Shown piece by piece: positions 1 to 10,710 of a stretch of DNA of 64,000 nt. The notes below the pieces were generated by a model. The model saw nothing but the letters and a program-made list of their open reading frames with translations. It was not told the origin of the DNA and did no database searches. The position numbers and the translations under genes are program-made. Position 1 is the first letter of the stretch; the number at the start of each line of letters is the position of its first letter. The DNA is taken from assembly GCA_012274445.1 (NCBI GenBank), contig JAAROD010000029.1, positions 248,001 to 312,000 on the forward strand. Reading direction: 5' to 3'. The DNA comes from Sclerotiophoma versabilis (lineage: Eukaryota > Ascomycota > Dothideomycetes > Pleosporales > Didymellaceae).

Positions 1-842
1 ATCTTCTCTGCCAATTTGTTCCTCACGATCTGAACGTTTACTAGGTCTTCGTCACGGAGAGCCGTCATTGCTACTAGCTCACGATCCTTCTTGGCCAACA
101 GCCCGCGTATCTTGATATTATTCTCCAGGTCCTCATCTCGCAGAGTCCAGATGGCTGTGTGTCGTTTCCAAAGTTGTGCCTTCTCTTCTTCGAGCTTCCT
201 CAGTCGCGCTGTCATCTCTTGGTACTCGGCTGGCTCGACTGCTGCCACGGGATTTGATCGCTCGATGTAGATGAGCTTTGACATCAGCGCAGAAAGTTGG
301 GACTCCAAAGGGCCTGGAACGTGCGGCGCAGGAGCGGGCGACATGGGCTCATCATTTGCCTCGTCGGCATAGAGCATTACTGGAATTGATGTTGGTGTCT
401 TCTCAGGGTATTCAGGAAGCTGGTCTTCGCCATCAAGCGTTGACGCAAGAGACTCAGTGTCGTTATCTGCCTCACTGCGAGGAGCAGTCCACTGGCTCTG
501 TGGCATAGTATTCAGGACCTGTGGCCCAGCGCTGACGACGGGTTCTTTGATTTGTTCGTCCCGCCAAGCCTCAATAGCTGGCGGTTCTGCACGTGGGGCG
601 AGTTTGGGTTCCTGGCGACGGGGCTGCCAGATCGCTGGGATGACGACCTTACTTAGGGGGCGTGTTGCCACTTGCTCGTCACCAAATGCTGTGTCTGACG
701 ATTGGTCTGATTCGTATTCTCTCATCTGCGAGAAGGACTGGTTCGAAGCCACTGATTCTGGTCGACCCCCGTAAATCGAGGCGACGGAGTGTATCGATCC
801 TGTGCGCTCAGCGCGGGGCGTTGCACGCTGTGCTGTCCACAT
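1..842 (-). CDS. Uncharacterised coiled-coil protein, N-terminal part (cut by window edge)
   Basis: A minus-strand frame is open from an ATG at 842 (adenine at -3) to base 1, so only the N-terminal ~280 residues are visible. The first ~190 residues are Ser/Pro/Asp/Glu-rich and look disordered. From about residue 195 the chain becomes charged and heptad-like (runs such as ARLRKLEEEKAQLWK, then two copies of an LRDEDL motif), which suggests a coiled coil. I do not recognise the family. The start is uncertain: a second open frame without an ATG lies at 722-961 and could be joined to this one by an intron, and an internal Met at 725 is also in frame. Coding character rests on the long open frame and the structured composition. 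Confidence 0.55.
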   Translation of the reverse strand, partial: MWTAQRATPRAERTGSIHSVASIYGGRPESVASNQSFSQMREYESDQSSDTAFGDEQVATRPLSKVVIPAIWQPRRQEPKLAPRAEPPAIEAWRDEQIKEPVVSAGPQVLNTMPQSQWTAPRSEADNDTESLASTLDGEDQLPEYPEKTPTSIPVMLYADEANDEPMSPAPAPHVPGPLESQLSALMSKLIYIERSNPVAAVEPAEYQEMTARLRKLEEEKAQLWKRHTAIWTLRDEDLENNIKIRGLLAKKDRELVAMTALRDEDLVNVQIVRNKLAEK

Positions 843-1677
843 TTTGCCGGAAGGTAATGTGTCGTGTTGGCTTGAATAGTCTCAGGAATTCCTAAAGGTA
901 TCTGTGTTTGTCTGGCTACAAAGCTGGGAGCGGCGCAACGAGTTAATTGCGTGAAATTCAATTCTGCGCAGTGTGAAAGATCTGGTTCTAACCAAGCTGC
1001 AGATTTTCTGCCAGCTTATATTCTTGTTTCTCTTTCAGTATATCATAGTGACAGCTTGCAAACACATCCTGAAACCCTGCTGCGACGGAGGAGTGGGCAC
1101 GGCTAAATCCGCGACAAGAATGGTAGAGTGACAGCGGCAGACGGGAAAGGCTTGACTCCACCATCGTCTATCGGTAATTGCTATTGTTTTCATTCGTCTT
1201 CTCTATCAAGATCGTTTATCATCCTTAGTTGGATTCAACCGCTTATAACCAACATATGAGGAATGTTCAACTTCTTGGTGTTGCTCTTTCCTCAAGTAAG
1301 GTCGAAAACATTCTCGAAGAAGTTGATCATTGCAACGCATTACTCATAAACAGACAGACAGTCATGGCTCCGAGGCTGTTGGCATGTACAATAAAGTTGA
1401 GGTTGCAGGCTTGCGGAGGTTCAAGGTTCGACGAGTCAAATCTGAAACCTGCACAGTCACATATGCGAACTCGCTTAGCTGCACAACGATGACCTTGTCA
1501 CAGAATTGATGCCTTGGCTACACTAGATGCCTCAGCCACGGATCTACAAGCCTTGGATAATCTGTTGCAAAGGAAGAAAGAACACGATGCTATTGCTGCT
1601 CGTTTCCTGCAATCAAACAGCCGCTACATTGCCTTTGAGAGCAACTGCGGGGCCCTTCCCCAGACAACCTCGTGCCT
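843..1677. other. Intergenic region, no clear gene
   Basis: About 0.8 kb between the 5' end of the edge gene and the 3' end of the GH43 gene. It probably holds the promoter and 5' UTR of the first and the 3' UTR of the second. Short ORFs here lack ATG starts or any recognisable motif. I see no RNA gene or repeat. Confidence 0.5.
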
Positions 1678-3297
1678 TTAGACATCGTACCGGTCCGACT
1701 CATGCTCGATCGGTCTGTACAGAAAATAATCGAAGCTAGCTTTTGTCTCCGTTCCATTCAGATCGCTCGCTGCAACCCCCACGAACGCACCAGTAAAGCT
1801 GCCGTGTGCCTGATGCCCTCCACACTCGTCACTCAGAAGGCTCGCATCATACACAGGACCAATCTCCTTCAGCTCTTCTCCCTCCAGTGCATACGAGAAC
1901 TGCAAGGCTTTGCCGCGAATCCTGAGCGCCAGTCTCACCTTTCCTTCTTGAGGAATCTTTACAGGGTCCGCTAGAGGCATCTTCAGATTGCCATCTGGCC
2001 ACGACGCCTCAGAGGACAGAATCAGCAGCTCGCGTTTCCCATCTGTGTGCGCCGTGACAGTCAGGTAGAAGAAGTTATAGCGGCAGTAATATGCCGTCAA
2101 CCCGGCAAATTGCCTCTCATCGGTGGGCGAGAAAGTGATTGTCGTCTCTGCGTCATACGAGAAATGGGTTTGACGTCGAGCAATAAGAGCTTGCTCGAAC
2201 CAGCTACCGATTGCTTCGCGTCCAGTGAGCTGCAGTTCACCGTCTCTGACACTGAAGATGCGCTCCGGTTCAGGCGTGCGTAGCCACTGGAAGTCCTTGT
2301 GTAAACCGTCTGAAGTGGAAAACGTGTACCTTTGCTCGGCCCAGTACGCCGTGTCGTCTCGGGTTCCAGGAACGTCGACGTAGAGTGACGGAACGGGGCC
2401 GTTCTTGACGTAAAGCCAGTCATCATCACCCCAATAAGCTTCCTGGATTGCTGTTTCACGACCGAGAACGCATCGTCGATCCTGAGTAGTCGGGCGGCCC
2501 GTAAGGTGAACAAGATAGGTCCTGCCATCTGGAGTCTCGACGATATCGCCATGTCCGGCTCTTTGTAGGGCAGCGAGTGGAGCGTCTTTGGAGGTCAGGA
2601 TATACTTCTGAGGGTGCAATTCGTAGGGTCCCCATATGTCACGGGACCTGGCTAAAGTGCAAGCGTGCTCATACGCTGTTCCACCTTCAGCAGTGAGAAG
2701 GTAGTACCAACCGTTCCTCTTATAGAGATGAGGCCCCTCTACCAGATCTAATTCGGTTCCGTGGAATATTGTCTTGGTTGGACCGACTAGGCGACCACTT
2801 TTGGGATTCCACTCTTGCAAACGTATACCTGCGAAGGATCTTGGGCGGCGACGGTGGTCTTGCAGCATGTTAACAAACCACTTTCTACCATCATCGTTGT
2901 GGAACAGAGATGGATCGAATCCGGATGAGTTGACATAGAAGGGATCGGACCAAGGACCCTCGATGCGATCTGCCGTAACGATATAGTTTGGAGTGTCCTT
3001 GAAAGAACCATCCTTACGCTTGACGTCGGTATACACCAGGTAGAACTTCTCGCCGTCGTGACTCAAGCATGGTGCCCATACTCCACAGCTGTCCGGGTCA
3101 CCTCGCATGTCAAGCTGGCTCTTCCTGTTTAGCGGACGTGTCACGAGTTCCCAGTTCGCAAGGTCCTTGGAGTGGTGGATTTGAACGCCGGGGTACCATT
3201 CGAATGTTGACGTAGCAATGTAGTAGTCATCTTTGACACGAAGTATGGATGGATCGGCGTTGAAGCCTGGTAGAATAGGGTTGCGTACACGAGGCAT
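1678..3297 (-). CDS. Glycoside hydrolase family 43 (beta-xylosidase / arabinofuranosidase type)
   Basis: An intronless 539-residue protein. The N-terminal ~320 residues form the GH43 five-bladed propeller and the C-terminal ~200 residues resemble the concanavalin-like domain of XynB-type beta-xylosidases. The three expected catalytic acids are visible: Asp15 in NADPSI (general base), Asp128 in GFDPSLF (pKa modulator) and Glu187 in LVEGPH (general acid). Spacing matches the Selenomonas XynB type within one residue. There is no signal peptide, so an intracellular enzyme releasing xylose or arabinose from imported xylo-oligosaccharides is inferred; substrate choice between these cannot be read from sequence. 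The start is the first ATG, directly before the conserved PRVRNPILPGF start of the domain. It is divergent from the siderophore transporter across a 1.2 kb promoter region. Confidence 0.9.
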   Translation of the reverse strand: MPRVRNPILPGFNADPSILRVKDDYYIATSTFEWYPGVQIHHSKDLANWELVTRPLNRKSQLDMRGDPDSCGVWAPCLSHDGEKFYLVYTDVKRKDGSFKDTPNYIVTADRIEGPWSDPFYVNSSGFDPSLFHNDDGRKWFVNMLQDHRRRPRSFAGIRLQEWNPKSGRLVGPTKTIFHGTELDLVEGPHLYKRNGWYYLLTAEGGTAYEHACTLARSRDIWGPYELHPQKYILTSKDAPLAALQRAGHGDIVETPDGRTYLVHLTGRPTTQDRRCVLGRETAIQEAYWGDDDWLYVKNGPVPSLYVDVPGTRDDTAYWAEQRYTFSTSDGLHKDFQWLRTPEPERIFSVRDGELQLTGREAIGSWFEQALIARRQTHFSYDAETTITFSPTDERQFAGLTAYYCRYNFFYLTVTAHTDGKRELLILSSEASWPDGNLKMPLADPVKIPQEGKVRLALRIRGKALQFSYALEGEELKEIGPVYDASLLSDECGGHQAHGSFTGAFVGVAASDLNGTETKASFDYFLYRPIEHESDRYDV

Positions 3298-4022
3298 TTT
3301 GGATTGTGTAACCTACTATGATGAAGCAGAGGCTGGAACTGCATTGCATTTGTTGTCTTCCACAAGATCTGCTTACCTTAACATGAGGCTGAAGTCGTGA
3401 GGAGAGAGGCCCACATCTGCATTTACCCGGAGGGTATTCGCCTGAATACCCCGCTTCCGCTTTTGAGAGTTTGCCTTTGCTTCAGTATTCAGACAACCAC
3501 AAATGAGACTTCAGCTTTGTTCCATCCCTCTGCTATGTGTAGAGTCCGAGCTCTTCCGGAACGACTCTCGAACTTTGTATACTCCACTATCACGAATTCG
3601 GTAATCTGCTTGTAAACACTAGCCAAGACTCAGCTAGAATGTTGCCGCCGGGCCAAATGTGAGCACCCGCAACATCGCGTAGCCTTGCACTAAGAAGTGT
3701 GTGCGTCCTTCGGTGGTACAACAGCGCCGCTGTCTTGGTATTCTTGACTTTCAATGTCCAGCTTTATCGCGCGCCACTAGGCAAAATTTTTGGTCTTCGG
3801 ATCACATCAAGTTGGTTAACCAGAACTATACACAGAGGCAGAATCTTGAGTACACCGTTCGAAAGGACCATAGAGCATCTGTATAAATCTAAATCTACGC
3901 GTTGTGCACTGGGTAGTCGAATGGGACTTGAGTCAATCGCGTTCATCCGTTTCCTAGGAGCACGCAAGGTTGCTGTGTTGATGGTGCGGAGAAAGGCCCG
4001 GCTCTAGCGCCAACCAGCGCGG

Positions 4023-4031
4023 ATCAGATAA
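4023..4031 (+). promoter_or_regulatory. SREA-type GATA site (ATCAGATAA)
   Basis: Exact match to the ATCWGATAA consensus bound by fungal iron-sensing GATA repressors (SreA/Sre1/Urbs1). It lies about 430 bp upstream of the siderophore transporter ATG. A further GATAAT core follows at 4039. Repression under iron sufficiency is inferred. Confidence 0.6.
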
Positions 4032-4112
4032 GATGAGCGATAATTCCTAGGCAACACCAGATCATGAAGGCGTCTGCCAAGCGAGCGCCAGCGCTGATCC
4101 AAACCCGTTGGC

Positions 4113-4121
4113 TTATCAGAT
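4113..4121 (-). promoter_or_regulatory. SREA-type GATA site (ATCTGATAA on minus strand)
   Basis: The plus strand reads TTATCAGAT, an exact reverse match to ATCWGATAA. It lies about 340 bp upstream of the transporter ATG and 90 bp from the first site. Paired GATA sites are typical of iron-regulated siderophore genes. Confidence 0.6.
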
Positions 4122-4463
4122 CCTGAGGGTTTACGGGCTATTTTCGTTGATCAAGGCAGGAGCTCCGTCTTTCTCTCTGCGGAGCGCCCGCACTGAATCA
4201 GCCACAGATGCTTCCGCGTGCTGCTGTTCGCTCTTGCGCAAGACCTCGAGACCACTTGCCATGATGGAGGTCTGCAAATTTGCAATGGGAGGGAACGGTC
4301 ATCGGTTGGTCAAACCTTGACGAAGCCATTTGCCAAGCAAGTTGTGGTATAAGCAGGGACGGCTTGCTCCCACCGCATTTGTACTGTGCACTTCCCAACC
4401 TTGAGTGGTCTCGTCCCTCTGTCAAGCTTCCTCCATTGTCACGTCTCTCGATTTACCATCACC

Positions 4464-6465
4464 ATGAGGAACCCCTTCAGAAGTGGCCCTCACCTAGAGC
4501 AACCCGTAGTCGAACATTGCGAAACAAAGGATATCAACAAGGCTGTCGAGGCTGGTCAAGCCCCAGTGGTCGACGTCAAGCATCCTGTCGACAACTCTGA
4601 TTCTAATAGTGTTGAGTCATTCACTGCAGGGGCACAAGATGGTGTGAAGAAGATGGAAGCTACTACCACTGTGTGGGACAAGAAGTCTCTCATCGCAGCC
4701 TACATCATGATGTGGATCATCACCTTCGTGGATGGTAAGAAGTCCTCAGTCCCTTGGAGATGTCTCGTCACTAAGACATCCTAGCAATGCAACAGGGCAC
4801 TTCGGGGACTCTCGTTGCTTACGTTACTAGCTCATTCCAACAGCATTCGCTGACAGCTTATACTGGAGTACGTACTGTCATTTTAAATATTCAAGTACGC
4901 AACTCATCTTTTCCAGGTCATGTCCGGTGTTATAGGCGGAGTACTCAAGCTTCCTCTGGCCAAGATCTTGGATATCTTCGGCCGACCACAGGGCTTTGCT
5001 CTCATGACTGCTTTCCTGGTTGTTGGCTTGGTGCTGATGGCAGCTTGTAACAATGTGCAGACATACGCTGCAGCTCAGATCTTCTACTGGGTTGGGTGAG
5101 TTTATCTATCAGGAATAGTCGCTGTCATAATATGCTGACCCCTTAGATACAACGGCATGTCGTACGTCATCTCGATCTTCATCGCGGATACATCCCATCT
5201 CAAGAACCGTGCCTTTATGTTTGCGTATGTCAGTTCGCCATACATCATCACCGTCTGGATCACTGGTCCCTTGGCAGCCGCCTATCTTTCGGGTCCTGGA
5301 TGGCGCTGGTTCTACGGCTCCTTTGCCATCATTACCATTGTCGTTACGGCGCCGTTAATGGCGCTGTTCTGGGTGAATTACCGCAAAGCAGTGCGAGCCG
5401 GCGTCATCGTTCCAACTAAGAGCAATCGTACCTTGATCGAATCCATCAGGTACTACGCCGTCGAGTTCGACGTTGGTGGCCTCTTCCTCCTAATGGGGGG
5501 CCTAGTCTTCCTCCTCCTACCATTCAGCTTGTACTCATACCAAGATGGACGGTGGAAGAGTTCCCTTGTCATCTCTTTCCTGATAATCGGCGGGCTCATG
5601 CTCATTGGATTTGTTCTCTATGAGAAGTTTGTTGCTCCAAAGAGTTTCATGCCCTTTGAACTGTTGCTTGATCGCACAATTCTTGGTGCTTGCATTGTCT
5701 CGGGCGTCTTCTTTGTCAGCTTCTTCATCTGGAACGCATACTTCTATTCCTACCTCACCGTCGTAACCGGACTGAACGTCACACAGGCGACGTATGTTGT
5801 CAACATTTACAGTATCGGAGCCTGTTTCTGGTCCCTTGTTGTTGGTGTCCTCATCAGATGGACTGGCCGATTCAAATGGATCGCCCTGTACTTCGGCGTG
5901 CCAATCTCAATGCTGGGTGTAGGACTCATGATCCACTTCCGTAATGACCCCGATGTTGGCGTTGGCTTCATCGTTCTGAGCCAGATTCTCATTGCGTTTG
6001 CGGGCGGGGCTATTGTCATCACCGAGCAGATGGCCGCCATGGCTGCTACTACGCATCAGTATGTGGCCGTAGTTCTGGCTGTTGAAGGCATGTTCTCGAG
6101 CGTCGGCGGCGGTATCGGTGGCTCAATATCTGCGGCTCTGTGGACTGGTGTCTTCCCGAAGAAGTTGGCAGAATATCTGCCCGCTGAAGCGCAGGGAGAC
6201 CTCATGACCATCTATGCCGATATCTTGAAGCAAACGTCGTACCCCAAGGGTACTCCTACGAGGATCGCGATCGAACGGGCCTATGGAGATTCGCAGAGGT
6301 ACATGGCGATTGCTTCCACGGCCGTTCTTGTCATCGCATTTGGAGCGGTGTTGATGTGGAGAGGTAAGCTTCCTAGACTAAAGCCTCATTCAAGTGTGGA
6401 TTGACTGACTCGACACAGATATCAAGGTCAAGGATTTCAAGCAGGTCAAAGGCCGCGTCTTGTAG
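4464..6465 (+). CDS. Siderophore-iron MFS transporter (SIT family)
   Basis: Exons 4464-4734, 4785-4867, 4917-5095, 5147-6363 and 6419-6465 join in phase to 598 residues. After a ~75-residue hydrophilic N-terminus come about 14 hydrophobic segments. Family signatures include FVDAMQQGT at the first membrane segment, SYVISIFIADTSHLKNRAF in the middle and the cytosolic tail WRDIKVKDFKQVKGR. Such proton symporters of the plasma membrane or vesicles import ferric siderophores (MirB, Sit1, ArnA types); which siderophore is carried cannot be told. No siderophore synthase is adjacent, so it is probably a stand-alone uptake gene. Two ATCWGATAA sites upstream suggest repression by the iron-sensing GATA factor. 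The ATG at 4464 is the last one before the conserved region and sits in a good context (ACCATG). Confidence 0.92.
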
Positions 6466-6953
6466 AAGAACGACTTCCGCTGATGTCATCGAATTAGTCT
6501 GTCAAGCTATGGCGTTGCCGAGATCGCCGTCGTAAAGTGAGACTGGTGCCATATCACAAGAGACAATTTGGATCACCAGGGACATGCGTTACTCAGGCAT
6601 GCTCAATATCAACGTTACATCAACTTAGCTTATCCTAGTGTATACCCAAGACCCATCTGAACGTGTCGTTAGGCCACAGTTCCACAAACAGTACCCTGGA
6701 AGGGATTTGCATTTGTGAAAAAGACTGCCAGTAATGGCACGTCCGAACAGTACGTAAGCTTCACTATCTAATAGAGTCGTTATACTTGACGTGAAGTGAG
6801 AGAGCTTGTCCTGCCTACTCCAATCTGTGAATTGCCTGTTCTAGACAAGTAGGCGTTGGATAATCAGATGAATAAGGGGTTTAGGGAGCCCAATGAGAGC
6901 AGAGTCAGGGTTGTATTACGGATCCATGAGAGTTTCAAAAGGGGCAGTAGCTA
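6466..6953. other. Convergent 3' intergenic region
   Basis: About 490 bp between two convergent stop codons. It should hold both 3' UTRs. I see no gene or repeat. Confidence 0.5.
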
Positions 6954-8871
6954 CTATGCTGCTACTTCCTGTTCAGCATCTGTGCGCGGCCCCTCCTCCT
7001 CTTCCTGCACATTGGCACGCCCATTTGCAGATTCGTGCTGTTCGCCTGTAGGCGAAGCGACAACACCAGCCGGAGGAACGAATGTCTCCCCCTCTTCAGT
7101 GTCCAGTTGCATGAGGAATGTTTCCCAAATCTCAATGAGCTAGTCGTCATGTCAGCAACGTGTCAGGATGTTGGGAACTAAAAAAAATTCAACGTACCTC
7201 CTTCTGTGCCTCTACAGCACTCTCCAGGTACGTCTCCACGCCGGACTTGAAGTCCTCGACTTTCTCCCTCTCGAAGCGCTCTAGTTCGCTACGCATCAGC
7301 CTACCCATGTCATCAAACAGGAGCCTAGCCTGGTGAACCCTCCGCTCAGCATCGGCGACATCGGCGCTGAGTTGATTGAGGCGATCTTGTTGTGATCGGC
7401 CTTGTCTCAGGAGCTTGTCTTGGTTGGTCTTGCGCTTTTGCAGTTCTTGCTCAGCCGCGTGCCATGAGTGGTAGGACTTCTGTCGCTGCTGGAATGCTGT
7501 CTTGACCGAGCCGATCAGACGAATGTACTCGTCGATCACGATGCCCATTGTCAGGACGTCTTGCTGAGCTTGGCGTTCGTATAGTTCGCGGATGCGTATT
7601 TGGATGTCAGAGAGGCTATCGAGGGGACCTGAGAGGGAAGGCGAAAGCTCGACAGCAGAGAGTGAGTGCAATGAAGCAGAGAAGTCTCCGCATGCCTCTG
7701 CAAGGCCCTTGCGTTGTATAACGACAGTGTCAGTGGCCTTGAGGAGCGCCCTGAGCTGGCTCTCCAGTGCGTCCAGGTAGACCTTGCGATCATGGAACCA
7801 CTATAGCGCGTTAGCGAGGGAATAACTGTAGTCAACTGGTACTTACGTCGTCGTGCTCAACAAACTTGCCACTGCTGCCGGAAAGCATGCCGCCGAACAT
7901 GCCTTTGCTCTCGCCCAAGCCAACATCCTTGCGTTCTTTGTTCTTGATGTCCACGTTGAAGGCGTCGCTTTCGAGGAAGAGCTTCAAGTCGCTGTCGTGT
8001 TGCAATATGGGGTGTGCAGCAATCTTGTTCAACATGCGTTCCAGCGCCGCTCGTCTCGACTCCACAAAGTCGGCCTCGAAACGGCCAAGGGACTGCTTCT
8101 CTGGCGGCGGGGGGATGATGATACCCGGGCTGTTGCTATGAAGCTGGTTGTACAGCCAGAGGAAGTCGCGGTATCGACGAGAGACTGTGAACTCGGGATT
8201 GCGGTAGCCTTTCGAGGTGGTCTTGGTGGTGACCGAGTACTCCGTGTGCGAGCTTGTCAAGTCGCCCACCTTGTGCGGGTCGCCGACGTAGATGGAGAAG
8301 GTCGGCTTCGCAGCCTGCTCGACACTCACGCTGGGCTGTGCCTGCCGCTGTGGTGCCGCATGCGCCGGTGCCTGAACGGGCGGGGGCACTCTGGGGCCTT
8401 GCGATCGCAGGCGTTCATCGTCATCGTCGTCGTTGAGGTCGACCGAGTCCATCATGCCGCGCAGGGATGACGAAGTCGAGGTGCCGGTCGCAGGGCGGTT
8501 GCTCCGCGACGCCACATCCTCCTTCTGCGGCGGTGCTGGAGGTCCGACATCTGAAGCCGTGGGCGGCGTGGGAGCTCCCAGCGGGCCAAGCGGGTCGTCT
8601 ACGGCTTCGAGCTTGGTCGACTGGGTGCCGTACTGTCGCCGGCGGGGCCCACGGCTGGCAGGCGAGCGCGGCGCGGCTGAAGCGCCGGGCGTAGAGCTGG
8701 CAGTTTGGTTGTTCGGCGTGGGCGAAAGCGTGCTGGACTCGTCCTTGTCTTGCTTGGGGGGGTCTTGTGCCGATTGCGACGGCACGTCTGTAGAACGGTC
8801 AGCTTGGCATGATGCAGCCAGAGCGCGCAGAAGCCCTTACCACCCCAAGGAGAATCATCACCGAGATCCAT
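6954..8871 (-). CDS. VPS5: Retromer sorting nexin Vps5 (PX-BAR)
   Basis: Exons 8841-8871, 7847-8787, 7198-7800 and 6954-7139 join in phase to 586 residues. The order is a disordered Ser/Pro-rich N-terminus (about 1-165, beginning MDLGDDSPWGD, a conserved retromer-SNX start), a PX domain (about 171-290) with the phosphoinositide-binding RRYRDF motif and PPPPEK loop, and then a helical Vps5 BAR domain (about 330-560). The acidic C-terminal tail is short. Vps5 with Vps17 forms the membrane-bending SNX-BAR part of retromer, which returns cargo from endosomes to the Golgi. The first exon is only 31 nt and was placed by the conserved N-terminus and phase. Confidence 0.93.
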
Positions 8872-9119
8872 TGTGGTGTGATTGGTGTTGTGCAGTCGAC
8901 CGTCTGTCTGATGGCTCCAGGTACCGGCGCTCCGCAGCATCAGATGCCAGCCAATGGGGGAGGGTGCGCACGGGCAGAGCATCCCAACGTCATCTTGGAC
9001 GTTCCAGCACCGCCAGCACTGCCAGCAGCACTCCTAGCAGCAAGCTTACGAAGTAGGCAAAGTATTTGGAAATAACTAATTTGGAGGTCTACAGATGCTC
9101 TCTTGCTAATCCACTCCCC

Positions 9120-9799
9120 TTACAGACTGGATTGCCCCAAAGCAGCTTTCCCGTGCTCACATGTATACGCTATCTTTCCATCTTCTGTCTCCAACCGGAT
9201 CTCTCCTTTCGTAAGCCCTTGCCGTTTCCCCAAATGCACCACTTCGCTGATCACGTAGACCTTGGTGCCCTCGGCGGCAGGGCGCAGGTAAGTGCAGTTC
9301 AAGTTCCGACTGACATGGCCAGTGTCCCAGAAGCCGTCGCGGCTTATAGCAGTGATAGCCGTCGAAGTGCAGATGTCGAAAATCAACGCTACGGCTCCAC
9401 CATGCAAGTTTCCTAAGCCAGTTTGAGCCAGAATTAAACTGCTGCTAGTATGATCATAACGTACCTCCCATGTTGCACAGCTGCTTGGGTACTGTGAAGC
9501 TGTAGACTACCCGGGAGTTGTGGGGATCTTCAGAGGTAGGCGCGACAGTGACAGATTCGAGATTGAGTATGTGCGTCAGCATCGCATCGTGTCCCTAGCA
9601 GCGTGTCAGAACCATTGAATTTCTTCTGAAGACGCCAAACGCACCTCATAGTCTTCTGACTTTGCGATCTCGAACTACAAGCCTGTTAGTACCGGGCCAG
9701 ATCAGATGTACGTGGATGTCACCATACCCATTTCCTCGCCTTCTCCTCAGGCGTCAGGTCACCGTGTTTGGCAAACATCTTTTTGAAGTGCTCTTTCAT
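9120..9799 (-). CDS. Hotdog-fold acyl-CoA thioesterase (PaaI/ACOT13-like)
   Basis: Exons 9728-9799, 9645-9674, 9465-9594 and 9120-9412 join in phase to 174 residues, normal for this family. The hotdog signature NMGGNLHGGAVALIFD is near residues 76-91; the HGGA turn and the Asp that follows mark 4HBT/PaaI enzymes. The C-terminal strands contain the usual G-x-V-S-R-x-L and Y-x-S-E-V patterns. It should hydrolyse medium- or long-chain acyl-CoAs, possibly in mitochondria or peroxisomes, though no clear targeting signal is present. The second exon is only 30 nt. The start is the first ATG (KEHFKKMFAKHGD). Confidence 0.85.
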
Positions 9800-9993
9800 C
9801 TTAAAAATTCCGTGTAGCCTCCAGGAAAGGTTGACGACGTGCAGTATACATGTACTACATTCATACCTCGGCACATGCCAACCGCAACTAAGAACGCGCT
9901 AGCCTGCTAGCTCGTGGACCCTGGTCTATTGTTTTCCATGTCAAAGTCCACCGCGCCCACAACCCGCAAACCCAGCTGCCATCGCCGCCCGCC

Positions 9994-10593
9994 ATGGAGT
10001 CCTCAATCCTCATGCGCCAGCTGCTCCGCACACCGGCCGCATGCCGCACCACTCTGATCGCATCGCGCAGCTTTTCCCTCGCGCCCTCTCTCCCTCACGC
10101 CCGCTTCCTGTCCACCCCAACAATCCTCCGCCCCAGCTTCTGGGCCTCGATGATCCCTAAACCGCTCAAAGACCGCGCCTCGGGCCCCAAGTCGCGTGAA
10201 TGGAATCCAGCTACACCGTTCATCATCCTCTCGCTCCTCGTTGGGTCGCAGGCAATCCAGATTCTGTGGCTGAAGCAAGAGCGCGCGCACAGTATGCGGA
10301 AAGCAGAGGCGAAGATTGGCTTGCTGCGGGAAGTCATCGAGAGGGTGCAGAACGGAGAGGATGTCGACGTGGAGAAGGTGTTGGGGACGGGGGACGAGGC
10401 GAGTGAGCGGGAGTGGGCGGAGGTGCTGAGCGAGATCAAGGAGGAGGAGGCGCTGTTTCAGAGCAAGAAGAAGAGGAGGGCGCTGAGGGAGGAGGCGGCG
10501 CGTGAGGAGAGAGAGAATGCCAGTGTTGAAGACGTAGCAAAAGAGGAGGGTCTGGCAAAGGTGGAGAGCATTGGTGGTGTGAAGTTCTATTAG
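9994..10593 (+). CDS. Small mitochondrial single-pass membrane protein (DUF5321-like)
   Basis: An intronless 199-residue protein. Residues 1-45 are Arg/Ser/Ala-rich without acids, a typical mitochondrial presequence. One hydrophobic segment follows at about 72-90 (FIILSLLVGSQAIQIL), and then a long highly charged helical tail. This layout resembles the fungal DUF5321 family as I remember it; no function is assigned. Its 3' end is 117 bp from the convergent neighbour. Confidence 0.7.
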   Translation: MESSILMRQLLRTPAACRTTLIASRSFSLAPSLPHARFLSTPTILRPSFWASMIPKPLKDRASGPKSREWNPATPFIILSLLVGSQAIQILWLKQERAHSMRKAEAKIGLLREVIERVQNGEDVDVEKVLGTGDEASEREWAEVLSEIKEEEALFQSKKKRRALREEAAREERENASVEDVAKEEGLAKVESIGGVKFY

Positions 10594-10710
10594 GGATAGG
10601 GGGTCGTCACTTCGTGGGATTGGCTTCATCCGTGTACAGTGCTCGCCAGCAAGGACTGCGTTCTTCGAAGTGCTCCAAGTCGTTCGCCTTCGCCGACATC
10701 ATCTTTCCAG

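Larger units (their letters stand above)
3298..4463. promoter_or_regulatory. Divergent promoter region of GH43 gene and siderophore transporter
   Basis: About 1.2 kb between two start codons on opposite strands. The transporter-proximal half carries two ATCWGATAA sites (separate entries). I looked for XlnR-type GGCTAA boxes near the GH43 start and saw none. Short ORFs inside have no family features. Confidence 0.6.

Noticed and set aside
1098..1105. GGCTAAA, an XlnR-like box near the GH43 gene
   Set aside because: It lies downstream of the GH43 stop codon, not in its promoter.
7853..8470. 205-codon plus-strand frame inside VPS5
   Set aside because: Antisense to a clear PX domain; shadow frame.
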